Below are positions 1 to 9,103 of a stretch of 64,000 nucleotides of DNA, in pieces. Source of the stretch: Paenibacillus luteus (GTDB taxonomy: Bacteria; Bacillota; Bacilli; Paenibacillales; Paenibacillaceae). A model generated the notes under the pieces. The model was not told the DNA's origin and made no database searches. It worked only from the letters and a program-made list of their open reading frames with translations. The DNA lies in assembly GCF_006542765.1 (NCBI RefSeq), contig NZ_SKCD01000022.1, positions 531,218 to 595,217 of the forward strand, given 5' to 3'. The translations under genes were made by a program, and so were the position numbers. The number at the start of each line of letters is the position of its first letter. The first letter of the stretch is position 1.

Positions 1-2
1 CA

Positions 3-551
3 CCCTCTCGTGTATTTAAGGTGATTCAAAAAAAATATACTGATGAAAAAGCAGCCGAATATTTACGTCGATCAAGAGAAGCGCTATTTGCCTTTAATCA
101 AAATATTTCAGATAAAACCGTTATGATTGAAATCGTAAATCAAATCAACCTCGATGGAGAATCTATTATAAACGAAGCTGAACAACAGGTTGGTCATCAA
201 TGGTTACAAGATGATTTCAATCTAGTTAGAAGCTTGGGTGTCAGAGGCTTTCCGACCATTATAATGACCAATGAGGAAAATAACGGCGTAAAAATCGTAG
301 GCAGCCGTCCGTTAGAATTATATGTTGACGGCTTGAAAAAAGTTCTAAACCAAGAAGAACTACAACCGAAACCCGTCCCTGCCCTTTCTCGCTTGATTGA
401 AAAAGAAAAGCTTCTTTTCTCCAAAGAAATTGAAATTATGTATGATGTTGAACATGCAGACATAAAGTCTTTTATTGAACAAGAGCTTTCAGCAAATCGT
501 TATCAAGAGAATGAAATTTTAGGAGAATTGTATTTTACTGCTACTAAATAA
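3..551 (+). CDS. DsbA-family thioredoxin-fold protein, 5' end outside window
   Basis: The frame is open to the left edge, so only the C-terminal part of the protein is visible; the GTG at 21 is an internal codon of the longer frame rather than a convincing start. The visible part resembles the helical insert and C-terminal half of DsbA/FrnE-like or SpxH (YjbH)-like proteins: a helical stretch (YLRRSREALFAFNQNIS), then LGVRGFPTII, the cis-proline thioredoxin motif with Pro in GFPT, then a basic and acidic C-terminal tail. The CXXC active site, if present, lies left of the window. The family acts as thiol-disulfide oxidoreductases or, for SpxH, as a ClpXP adaptor; the visible part cannot separate these. 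Low GC. It is transcribed away from the minus-strand locus to its right, and I see no clear terminator behind it. Confidence 0.7.
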   Translation, partial: PSRVFKVIQKKYTDEKAAEYLRRSREALFAFNQNISDKTVMIEIVNQINLDGESIINEAEQQVGHQWLQDDFNLVRSLGVRGFPTIIMTNEENNGVKIVGSRPLELYVDGLKKVLNQEELQPKPVPALSRLIEKEKLLFSKEIEIMYDVEHADIKSFIEQELSANRYQENEILGELYFTATK

Positions 552-732
552 ACTTGCACACTAGCAGATTAGCAGACATTGGCATAATAGATATCCATGC
601 AAAAACCTTTTCCATCAACCGAAGGCATAAAAGGAAGCACATTTTTGAAAACATGCCTCCGATTATTGATTGAAGCTTTTTTTATTTCCTAAGCAAGAAT
701 GTCGAGAACAAATGATTTCTGGATATCAAGTA

Positions 733-1773
733 TCACTTTTTTGCATCAAGCAGACGAAGCAGCATAATCGTCGCTTCAGCCCGAGTAGCAGGATCCGTAG
801 GAGCGAAACGATTACCGTTCTTGCCCTTAATTATTCCCAAATCAGCGGCGGAAGCGACGGACGGAAGCGCCCATTGCTTAATATGCTGCTTATCGGCAAA
901 TAAGACCTTTGCGTTCGGATTCAGCTCGCCGTCGTACAGCCTCATGATCAGGACCGCCAATTCGGACCTGCTAATCAATTGGTTCGGACGAAAGCTGCCG
1001 TCTTCGTAGCCTTTAATAAGGCCAGCTTGCTCAGCTTCCGCGATATACGACCTTGCCCAAACAGGAATTTTATCTACATCACTGAAATTTAGCGACATCC
1101 CGCCTTTCGCTTCGAAATCAAACGCCCTTGCGGTCATCACAACGAACTCCGCGCGCGTAATCTTCAAATCCGGACGGAAAGTTCCATCTCCGTAACCGCT
1201 TACAATCCCCATATTGACAGCGCGTTCGATCCCTTCTTTGGCCCAGTGGCCAGCAATATCCTTGAATGTACCGGAATTTCCCGCTGCTTGCACTGCGATG
1301 ACTGCTTTCGTTTTCGGCTCGACAACCGTATCAGTAAGATCGCTTTTCACCAGCTTCACGCGCATTAATTCTACTGTCGACTTTAACGTATTATTACCAA
1401 TTACTTCGAACGTGATTGCAGCGAGCTCGACTTTTCCCGATAGGCCGTCGACCTTGCCCACCTTCGTATGTGCGAACACGACAAGGCCATCCTCAGGAGT
1501 GATCGGAACGGAAAACCCTTGCAGCAAGCTTGCGCTTTTTTTGTACAATAGTTTGTTTTTATCGTACTTCAAATTGATTTCGAAGCCATAAACGTCGGTA
1601 AGATCCGAGCCCGTCACCGTCACCACAACTTGATTTCCGTTAATGGACACATGTTTGGAGACTGACAAGTTGAAAGTGGCGTCCTTGGCCATCGCGTACG
1701 CCGGCAGCAAGGAAATTGCGAGCCAAGCAGCTAGAAGCATCATTCCAACTCGATATTTCAAGCGAATTCCCAT
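733..1773 (-). CDS. Secreted cohesin-domain protein with three SLH domains (S-layer anchor)
   Basis: 346 aa. Residues 1-30 form a Sec signal peptide ending near AYAMA. Residues ~31-165 match the cohesin fold (TFNLSVSKHV, GFEINLKYDKNKLLY, GKVELAAITFEV). Three SLH repeats follow at ~170-345, each with the FxDIxxHWA or FxDV start and a GYGDGTFRPD/GYEDGSFRPN-type loop with ITRAEF/ISRSEL. SLH domains bind pyruvylated secondary wall polymer, so the protein should display its cohesin on the cell surface. The gene directly upstream in the transcription direction encodes a protein with a C-terminal dockerin, the natural partner of a cohesin. There is only one cohesin, so this is at most a minimal anchor and not a full scaffoldin. 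The RBS before the chosen ATG is weak and close, so the start could shift slightly within the signal peptide. Confidence 0.85.
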   Translation of the reverse strand: MGIRLKYRVGMMLLAAWLAISLLPAYAMAKDATFNLSVSKHVSINGNQVVVTVTGSDLTDVYGFEINLKYDKNKLLYKKSASLLQGFSVPITPEDGLVVFAHTKVGKVDGLSGKVELAAITFEVIGNNTLKSTVELMRVKLVKSDLTDTVVEPKTKAVIAVQAAGNSGTFKDIAGHWAKEGIERAVNMGIVSGYGDGTFRPDLKITRAEFVVMTARAFDFEAKGGMSLNFSDVDKIPVWARSYIAEAEQAGLIKGYEDGSFRPNQLISRSELAVLIMRLYDGELNPNAKVLFADKQHIKQWALPSVASAADLGIIKGKNGNRFAPTDPATRAEATIMLLRLLDAKK

Positions 1774-1943
1774 CCTTTCGCGATTTAAGATTTGATCAAG
1801 CTAATATTTGCGATTCATAACTTCTCGCTCTGTTGTAATTGACATTCCGTACATCTATTTATCAAATATAAAGCCAAAAATAAAGAAAGGGCGGCTCAGA
1901 GTTACTTCAACTAAGGCCACCAATTCTTTATTTTTACACGTAA

Positions 1944-4900
1944 TTAATTCAAAATTTTACGAGCCAGAATCGAGATATCAACGATGTCAATATGACCGTC
2001 GCCATTCAAATCCAACTTTCTGTACTCATTCCAATTTGAATCTTGATCATTTTTACCATAAGCCGAAGCCACAATCGCAAGGTCACCAACACTTACTCTA
2101 TTGTCGTTATTGTAATCTCCTTCGATTGCTTTAATCCTTGAATCAATAAAGCTTTGCAGAGCCGCGTGCAATTTCATGATCGCCTCTTCAATTTCAGCCT
2201 GGCTTATTCCCTGAGTCGACGCAACCACTTTGGCTCTTTCTATTGCTGCCTGCAGAGTTGCTTTAGAGCCTGATGGATACTGGCCAGGATATACGCCTTC
2301 AATGGCTGCATCGTGCGCGCCTTGCACTTCCGCAATTAGAAGCAGCAAGCCCGACTTATCCAGCTTATTAATGTTGACGGTGTGAGTTGCACCAGCCCAA
2401 TCTGTCTCTTGGCCCGCGCTATTAGCAACCGTTAACTTAGTAACACGAATGGATGCGATCTGAGAATGATCCGTTGCAACAGCTTTAAACTTAAGCTTAA
2501 TCAGTCCGTTTGTCATATTCGTATTTCCAATAGAAGTCGCTATGATTCTAAGCTTGCCATCCGTATTCATTTCACCGACTAGTTTAAAATCTTGCTGGAG
2601 CGATTCCATTGATCCAAATTCCAGCTTATCCGCATCATAATCAATCGTAATATCTAGCGCTTTGATATCTGTTCCAGAATGCTCCAAACTGAATTCAATA
2701 TCAACGTTTTTCCCGCCTTCAACTGTCTCCGCTCCACTTAGCAACGCGCCTTCTTGACCGCTGATTGAGATCAGCGCGCTGCCGCTCATACCGGACCCGC
2801 TGGCTATCGCCGTTACTTTCACGACGCCGTTCTTTTTGGCCGACAGCAATCCTGTTTCGCTAATGATTGCCGCATTTGTCTCCGATCCGTCTTCTGCGGT
2901 CACCGACCATACGACGGGCACTCCCGCCAACATTTGCAGCGTGCCGTCTTTTGTCGTGATGGACGTCGCTCCGGCCGCTCCAGAGACTGCCAGTTTAGAC
3001 TCCTTCACCAGTGTAATCACACCCCATTGTGAGCCGTTAGCATAAGACTGTCCGGTTGCATCGTGCCACATGATAATGTCCTGACGGCCACCAGCTGCTT
3101 TCGCGTCATTGATCTGCAAATCAAATCCAATGACATAATCAACCTTAGGAACACCAGCTTTAAAGGGGATCTTAGTTTCAATATAATAACCGCCATCCAC
3201 GACTTTGGCAAAAGACTCAACTCCTGCACTGACACTGTCTGGATTAAAGCTTTTCTCATTCAGATAGTTGATCCGGTATTGTCCCATGCCTGTGCCGTAG
3301 GAGGTTTGCTTACTGTTGGTCTCATCCACAAAGATCTCGACCGAGTCCTTCTCATGCGCGCTGCTGCTGCTGCTGTCCAGCACAGGGTCTTTTACACGCA
3401 CCAGAACATACAGATTAGTATCGTCCCATAGCACTTTAGCGAAGCCGTCCGTCGGACCGTTCACCATAGTCAGATGCTTAAGAATCGGCAGTGTAACGGT
3501 CGTATTCCAGCGTGGGTCGAGCTCGGAACCGCCAAGAACAGGCGTACCGTAAGCAGCAGTCCCAACTCCGCTTGGTAACAGTTGAAGCGTTTTGATCGCG
3601 TTACGAAGCGCGTAATAGGAATGGTCCGCTGCTGCCTGCCCGATCTCACCATTTGAGGCGGCAGTTTTGGCTTCACTTAATGCGGTTGCAAAAACGTTCC
3701 AGGAATGGCTTGTATAAATCGTAACGTCCTTGTTGTTGGCAGCCTCAATCAAGGCGGTCAGCAGGGTTTTGTCGACTGCTGGGTTGACAGGCGTCGTATC
3801 GCTAACCACAACACTTGCGTGCGACTGACTTAGTACCTCTCCGTCTTCCGCCAATACATAAATAATGTATGGACCGGGTACCTTAGGCGCGGACATGCCG
3901 AGCACATCGCCGGAGGCCACTGTTTCATCGTCGCCTCCATCAAAATGTCCGCCGCTTGACGAGGAAATCCATATTTTTTTTGTCGCGTCGTCCAAATCGT
4001 ACACAAACCTGACTGTCCCGCCCGGGGCAACGGACACGTCAGCCGGGAGCAGCTTATTGGCTACCGATACTGTAGTCGTAAAGTTAATGGTTATTGCAGG
4101 CATCGAAGTGCTGCCTACCAAGGTCCAGCTTCCTGCAGTACGGATTTCGTACCCATCCGACACGGATTTTCCGTTAAGCGTAAAGGAGTATTCATCGCTC
4201 AAAGTCAGTTTAAGAGGCCGTACCGCTGAAACTTCGTAGCTTTTCCCATTTTCCACATTGGTTGCCGACTCACTCGTGTCGACGTATGCCGTATGCTTGG
4301 AAATGGCGGTTTTTCTGCCGTCTCCGTATACGATATATAGTTTGTATTGTCCTGCGGCAGATGGAGTGTTGATCGACTTTGCGTTGCCGGCAGCTTTTGT
4401 CATTGTAATGCCTTCTTTAAAAACCGTTGTGTTCGCGGGCGCAAGCCAAACCGTGTCTTCAGCTTTTAGCAGACCCCTGCGGCTCACCTTTTCACCGCCT
4501 ACACCCACGATAACGTTGGAAGCCAGCTCAAACTCGGTATCGGCAATGAGGCTTCTTGGGATCATATGAGTGTATTCGTTGGTAAGGCCCGAATTCAAAA
4601 CGATTTCGTTGCCCTTAACCGGCCAAATGCGGGCTTCGCTTTTGAAATTGTCATAAGTAATTCTAGGGCCGCCATTCTGGTTGTTATTCCCGTCCACGTA
4701 ACCTTCGACGGCAATCATATCGCTTTTGCGTTTCCAGTTGTTAAACTCATAAAGGCGGCTCTGTCCAACGGCATGGGAGAGCTTTGACTGTACAACGTTT
4801 CCTATCATCTTGATGAACGTGCTGCCTTCGTCGGGGTGGAACCCGTTCGTCCAGTTGTTGGAGGTCGTGGGCTTGCCCGTTGGATTCGGGTCAAGAAAGT

Positions 4901-6986
4901 TGTAGTTCATCTCGGTGAAATTCGTCCAGTTGTCAGAATGCCAGTTACTTTTCTTGTCGGTGACGGGATTATTGGTCAAAGTGTTGATGGTATCCCATGT
5001 TCCTCCGCCCGGCAAATTACCCGGATCGCCCTGCCTCCCCAGTGAGTAAATGGCTCCGGAATCGTTAACTATCGTACAAATTTCCTCTACCCGGTTATAG
5101 TTTATTTTGTTGCTCCTAGAGGTCGTAGAGAGCACTGGAGACCTCGCGATACTCGTTTCATGCGTACCATGGTAAGGACCGCCGGTCTTGTTGGTCCCTT
5201 GGGTAGTAAAGCCGAACCCATCATATTCGTCCCAGCCCCAGCCGATGCTCATAGCGCCGTAAGTAGAGTCATAAAAGTAGTTGTGCAGTACCTGCATGTT
5301 CGTTGTGTAGAAAGAGGTTAGGGAGTTGGCTCCCGGGAATCCATAGCAGTTCCTATACAAAAAGTTATTTGTAATATAAATATTTTCCGGCACGGCTTCC
5401 GTACCTGTCTTAAATTTCTCCTTATCAACGCCAGCCCAGTTCCTTATTGGCGTTCCAGAGACCAAAACACTAGATTCATGCTTAATCGGCTCATCATTTT
5501 CATAGATATGATGCGGATGTCCGATTACAACGCCGGAAGCGAGCGTATCTGCGATATAGTTGCCTGTGACTTCGATATCCTTGACATCGTTTTCCACATG
5601 GATGCCATTAAATCCGGTAAGCCCGATCTCGCCGTTAAGCACTTTAATGTTTCTCGCCGCGTTGATCATTACCGCTGCCGGCGGTATGTCATACCCTCGG
5701 TAGAAAGTCTCATGCCAGTTAATGCTGCTGGGGAAATAAACGGTGTTCACGATAGAGCCCTGAACGGACGCGAAGCCGCGGGAACTGGTCGTTACCGGAC
5801 CGGATCCATCGCTAAGTGTATAGGTGCCCGTCAGTTCATACAGTTTGTAGTCGGTATGGGCAAACTTCAGCCCATTGAAGGTTATGTTTTTGACACGTCC
5901 ATCATCCGAGCCCTCCACAGGCTTCAACCGATCTCCTACAGGGATCCCTCTTATATCGAGGACCTTCTCAAGCCTTGGAATGACCACGTCGGCGGTATTG
6001 ATATCCTCGCCTACAAGCGGGATGTAATAAAGCGTGCTTTCCGCCTGGTCGAAATAGAAATCTCCGCGTTTATTGAAGAATTCGAAAGCGTTGCGGATGA
6101 CTTGATTGTTACCTGGATTGTATTGCGTGTTATTACTCAAAGACTGCGAAATCGCCCCATACGGCATCTGAAACCGAAGCATGACACCGCCGGGCTTGTT
6201 GCTGGCTGCCGGCGCCTGTTCGATCGACGCGAAGGTGACAAAAGGCCTCGACCATCTGGCGGTAGAGCCGCCCATGCTTTCGGCTTCGATGTTTTGGGGA
6301 TTTTTCGTTGCCGTCGTCAGACCTACGTTGGCATCAAATACGATAGCCGCCCGGATGTTGCTGCCATTCTGCCACGCCCAAGGGTTATTGGCAGAGGTAA
6401 AGCTAGCTGTAGGTGTGCCGTTGACGGTTCTGTTGGCCGAAACGATTTGCGAGCTCAGCGTCATGTTGGCGATCTTATCGTTTACATAGATTGCACGCAA
6501 CTTATCGCTCCGTTTAAGGGTCGTTTTATATGCCGTTAAGCCGCCAGTCTGGGTAAGGCCAACAGCTTCTGTCCATACGCCTTTTTCCAGCATTTCACCT
6601 GCGCTGATTACCGGCTTCGCCCCCGGCGCAGCCTCATAGCGAATCGTGCTGCTTGCACTTCCAGAATCATCCTTGTTAAAAACGAGGGTTTCATCAAGCG
6701 AATAATATCCATCCGCAATTTGAACGACAATATCACCGCCGGTCTTAGGCAGAGTTCTGACTACTGCTTTTGCCTTGGCAAGTGTTTTGTACGGCTTTTC
6801 TTGTGATCCGTCACCTGTGTTATCGTTGCCATTTGTAGCAACATAGATCGTTGCACTTGGCGCACTGCTAGCTGCGGTTGTACCTGGCGCACTGTCAGCG
6901 GCGACTACCGACCCTAAAAATGGTAGCATAGAAAATACCATTGTCAAAGTCATCATCCAAATGAATGCTCTTTTTCTCACTTTCAT
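1944..6986 (-). CDS. Large secreted right-handed beta-helix protein with cohesin-like and dockerin domains
   Basis: 1680 aa. It starts after AAGGAGG with good spacing and has a signal peptide at 1-30. The N-terminal ~700 residues begin with IYVATNGNDNTGDGS and YKTLAKA, typical of right-handed parallel beta-helix proteins such as polysaccharide lyases and some glycosidases, followed by parallel-strand repeats (VSGTPIRNWAG, NIYITNNFLYRN). Next come Ig-like modules, a helical FIVAR-type segment, a CBM9-like module (VLWDDTNLYVLVRVKDP), a Big_2-like Ig domain, a cohesin-like domain (DITIDYDADKLEF) and a second FIVAR-like helix. The end is a type I dockerin with two calcium loops (DYNNDNRVSVGDL and DLNGDGHIDIVDI). 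Likely role: extracellular breakdown of a plant or microbial polysaccharide whose products feed the adjacent importer. The substrate cannot be told from sequence alone. A cre site lies upstream. Confidence 0.8.
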   Translation of the reverse strand: MKVRKRAFIWMMTLTMVFSMLPFLGSVVAADSAPGTTAASSAPSATIYVATNGNDNTGDGSQEKPYKTLAKAKAVVRTLPKTGGDIVVQIADGYYSLDETLVFNKDDSGSASSTIRYEAAPGAKPVISAGEMLEKGVWTEAVGLTQTGGLTAYKTTLKRSDKLRAIYVNDKIANMTLSSQIVSANRTVNGTPTASFTSANNPWAWQNGSNIRAAIVFDANVGLTTATKNPQNIEAESMGGSTARWSRPFVTFASIEQAPAASNKPGGVMLRFQMPYGAISQSLSNNTQYNPGNNQVIRNAFEFFNKRGDFYFDQAESTLYYIPLVGEDINTADVVIPRLEKVLDIRGIPVGDRLKPVEGSDDGRVKNITFNGLKFAHTDYKLYELTGTYTLSDGSGPVTTSSRGFASVQGSIVNTVYFPSSINWHETFYRGYDIPPAAVMINAARNIKVLNGEIGLTGFNGIHVENDVKDIEVTGNYIADTLASGVVIGHPHHIYENDEPIKHESSVLVSGTPIRNWAGVDKEKFKTGTEAVPENIYITNNFLYRNCYGFPGANSLTSFYTTNMQVLHNYFYDSTYGAMSIGWGWDEYDGFGFTTQGTNKTGGPYHGTHETSIARSPVLSTTSRSNKINYNRVEEICTIVNDSGAIYSLGRQGDPGNLPGGGTWDTINTLTNNPVTDKKSNWHSDNWTNFTEMNYNFLDPNPTGKPTTSNNWTNGFHPDEGSTFIKMIGNVVQSKLSHAVGQSRLYEFNNWKRKSDMIAVEGYVDGNNNQNGGPRITYDNFKSEARIWPVKGNEIVLNSGLTNEYTHMIPRSLIADTEFELASNVIVGVGGEKVSRRGLLKAEDTVWLAPANTTVFKEGITMTKAAGNAKSINTPSAAGQYKLYIVYGDGRKTAISKHTAYVDTSESATNVENGKSYEVSAVRPLKLTLSDEYSFTLNGKSVSDGYEIRTAGSWTLVGSTSMPAITINFTTTVSVANKLLPADVSVAPGGTVRFVYDLDDATKKIWISSSSGGHFDGGDDETVASGDVLGMSAPKVPGPYIIYVLAEDGEVLSQSHASVVVSDTTPVNPAVDKTLLTALIEAANNKDVTIYTSHSWNVFATALSEAKTAASNGEIGQAAADHSYYALRNAIKTLQLLPSGVGTAAYGTPVLGGSELDPRWNTTVTLPILKHLTMVNGPTDGFAKVLWDDTNLYVLVRVKDPVLDSSSSSAHEKDSVEIFVDETNSKQTSYGTGMGQYRINYLNEKSFNPDSVSAGVESFAKVVDGGYYIETKIPFKAGVPKVDYVIGFDLQINDAKAAGGRQDIIMWHDATGQSYANGSQWGVITLVKESKLAVSGAAGATSITTKDGTLQMLAGVPVVWSVTAEDGSETNAAIISETGLLSAKKNGVVKVTAIASGSGMSGSALISISGQEGALLSGAETVEGGKNVDIEFSLEHSGTDIKALDITIDYDADKLEFGSMESLQQDFKLVGEMNTDGKLRIIATSIGNTNMTNGLIKLKFKAVATDHSQIASIRVTKLTVANSAGQETDWAGATHTVNINKLDKSGLLLLIAEVQGAHDAAIEGVYPGQYPSGSKATLQAAIERAKVVASTQGISQAEIEEAIMKLHAALQSFIDSRIKAIEGDYNNDNRVSVGDLAIVASAYGKNDQDSNWNEYRKLDLNGDGHIDIVDISILARKILN

Positions 6987-7132
6987 AAAACCTCCTTGGA
7001 TATGAGTAAAATCATGTGCGGATTCCGAACTTTATTTCATCCCCCCCTGCATGACCGTCCTTTGTTCCTGGAGCAGGATTCTGGCTGCTAGCCTTTACAT
7101 TGCCTTTGACTGAGCAGTTCTATTTCCAAAAA

Positions 7133-7146
7133 TGGAAGCGCTGTCA
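7133..7146. promoter_or_regulatory. Candidate cre (CcpA) operator
   Basis: TGGAAGCGCTGTCA fits the cre consensus TGWAANCGNTNWCA with one mismatch (G at the first W). It lies about 147 bp upstream of the beta-helix gene start and beyond the terminator of the permease gene, so it most plausibly represses the beta-helix/cohesin pair when a preferred sugar is present. CcpA itself is not in the window. Confidence 0.6.
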
Positions 7147-7263
7147 ATCAATGCTTTTATAATACCAGTCTGTCCGAATATTCCCAGAGACTATTATTGG
7201 GCCGCAAGGAAAATTCTCGGGACAATAGAGAAAGATAGAGCACTATGAAAACCTGAATATACG

Positions 7264-7289
7264 AAGAAAAGACACCTTATCAGGTGTCC
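7264..7289 (-). terminator. Rho-independent terminator after the permease genes
   Basis: Inverted repeat GACACCT-tat-AGGTGTC followed on the minus strand by TTTTCTTC. It closes the solute-binding protein/permease unit and separates it from the beta-helix gene. Confidence 0.75.
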
Positions 7290-7312
7290 GTCCCTTCTCC
7301 ACTTTTCATTCC

Positions 7313-8185
7313 TCATTTCAGAATAGCGCCTGCAGTCAATGCATTTTCAATCTTTTCATTGCCTATTAAATAAACGATGATCATAGGCAAGCTGGACAGC
7401 AGCATACTCGCGCCGATGAGCCCCCAATCCGTAACTCCCACATTGATAAAGAATCCAAGCAACCCGACCGTAAGTGGCCGGAATTGATCCTTGGAAGCAA
7501 TAATAAAAGCAAGGGGAAATTCGTTCCAGATTCGAATGAATATAAGAACGCATTGCGTCACGAGCGCTGGCATCACGATTGGAAATATGATTTTAATATA
7601 CGTTTGATAGACATTCGCTCCATCTATGCATGCCGCTTCTTCCAGCTCCTTAGGCAAAGAACGAAGAAAGGCATACAGCATCAGTACGCAGGATGCGATG
7701 GCGAAGCCGGAATAAGGCAAGATAAGACCCAAATGACTATTTTTGATTTGCATCCACTTCACCAGCTGGAATAAAGGAATAACGACTACTTCGATCGGAA
7801 CAATTAGACCCATGGATACATAAAACAGCATCACCGTATTGAATTTCCATTGCATACGGCTGAGGCAATATGCAAGCATGCTGCCCGTTGCCAGCGTAAT
7901 AACGATTGTGCCTGTGGTATAAATCACGCTGTTCTCGAAATACGTATAGAAATGATATTTGGACAGCGCTTCGCTGAAGTTCAGCCAGTCCCAGGATGTC
8001 GGTAACCCAAAAGGATTGTCGTAAGCTTCGCTTTTGGACTTTAACGACATCGTTACCATCCAGTACAAGGGAAACAGAAACGTGCATCCCACGGCTACCC
8101 AAAACACTCGACTTAATAGTTTCAGAAAGCTCCCCTCCAGCTTAAAACTCCAGTTTTTCTCTGGCAACGTACCTTTGAATGACAA
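7313..8185 (-). CDS. Carbohydrate ABC transporter permease (MalG/YesQ type)
   Basis: 290 aa or slightly shorter. Six hydrophobic segments and the inner-membrane EAA motif (LEEAACIDGANVYQTYIKIIFP) mark it as the second permease of a CUT1 sugar importer. It overlaps the end of the first permease by 44 nt with the TTG start used here. A strong GGAGGGG lies just after the stop of the first permease, so the true start may be a non-ATG codon about 16 codons downstream. No ATPase gene is in the locus; CUT1 importers of this type often share one MsmX-like ATPase encoded elsewhere. The sugar is unknown. Confidence 0.85.
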   Translation of the reverse strand: MSFKGTLPEKNWSFKLEGSFLKLLSRVFWVAVGCTFLFPLYWMVTMSLKSKSEAYDNPFGLPTSWDWLNFSEALSKYHFYTYFENSVIYTTGTIVITLATGSMLAYCLSRMQWKFNTVMLFYVSMGLIVPIEVVVIPLFQLVKWMQIKNSHLGLILPYSGFAIASCVLMLYAFLRSLPKELEEAACIDGANVYQTYIKIIFPIVMPALVTQCVLIFIRIWNEFPLAFIIASKDQFRPLTVGLLGFFINVGVTDWGLIGASMLLSSLPMIIVYLIGNEKIENALTAGAILK

Positions 8186-9026
8186 AGGAGATCAAAAGGC
8201 ATTCCAGAATAAAAATAACGGCGATCGCAGTACCTTTGCCAAATTCGGAAGTATCAAATGCCGTATAATACATCTGGTAGATGACCGTCCTGGATAGATC
8301 TCCCGGGCCTCCTGCCGTCATGACTCGTACATGCGAATAAAATGCCATAGAGCCTAATGTAGACAGAATAAGTACGTATTTGATTACATTCTGCAGCAAG
8401 GGGATCGTAATTCGTAAGCAAACTTGAATATAATTAGCTCCGTCGATCAATGCCGCTTCATAATAACTCTTGGGTATGGTCTTGATTCCTGTATAAAACA
8501 GCAACGCGTTCAGTCCAATATATTGCCACAGGAATGTCACTCCGATGCTGGGCATTACCGTTTTCTTTTCTGTCAACCACGAATGCGTCCATGAGCTGAG
8601 CCCTAACGAATGGAGAATCTCGTTAAATAAACCCCAATTTGGTTCGTAGAACGCCAGCCAAATCTGGGCAACAACCGTAACCGACAAGATAGCGGGGAAC
8701 ATCGCCACCGTCTTGAAAAATCGACGAAACTTTGGTGTTTGAGCATCTATAAAAAGCGAAAGCATCATGGATAGGGGCAGCCCCAGCAATAAGGAGATGG
8801 CTACAATGAGATACGTATTCTTATGAGCGGTCCAAAAGGATGGCGATGCCATGACTTCTTTGTAATTATTTAAACCAACAAAACCCAAGTTTTTAAATCC
8901 GTCATGCTTATGCAAGCTCATCCAAATCTCAGGCAGCAACGGGTATACGCAAAATAAAGTAAACAGCAGCAATGCTGGGAAAGCAAACACAAATATGGAC
9001 ACTTTGGTACTAAAGTACTTGTTCAT
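8142..9026 (-). CDS. Carbohydrate ABC transporter permease (MalF/YesP type)
   Basis: 294 aa from the ATG at 9026, chosen because GGAGAG sits just upstream; an ATG 15 nt earlier (9041) has no ribosome-binding site. Six predicted membrane segments, with the EAA loop YYEAALIDGANYIQVCLRITIP. It is the first permease of the CUT1 importer, 77 nt after the solute-binding protein gene and overlapping the second permease. It forms the translocation pore with the second permease. Confidence 0.87.
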   Translation of the reverse strand: MNKYFSTKVSIFVFAFPALLLFTLFCVYPLLPEIWMSLHKHDGFKNLGFVGLNNYKEVMASPSFWTAHKNTYLIVAISLLLGLPLSMMLSLFIDAQTPKFRRFFKTVAMFPAILSVTVVAQIWLAFYEPNWGLFNEILHSLGLSSWTHSWLTEKKTVMPSIGVTFLWQYIGLNALLFYTGIKTIPKSYYEAALIDGANYIQVCLRITIPLLQNVIKYVLILSTLGSMAFYSHVRVMTAGGPGDLSRTVIYQMYYTAFDTSEFGKGTAIAVIFILECLLISFVIQRYVAREKLEF

Positions 9027-9103
9027 CGCTCTCTCCACCATTTAAGTTGTGTCTAAACCCCCTTGGATCAAATCCGAAGGGGATTTAGCTGTTATTGCAT
9101 CTT

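Noticed and set aside
5478..6539. 353-codon plus-strand frame
   Set aside because: Lies wholly antisense to the well-supported beta-helix gene, has no ribosome-binding site and no recognisable domain; a shadow of the other strand.
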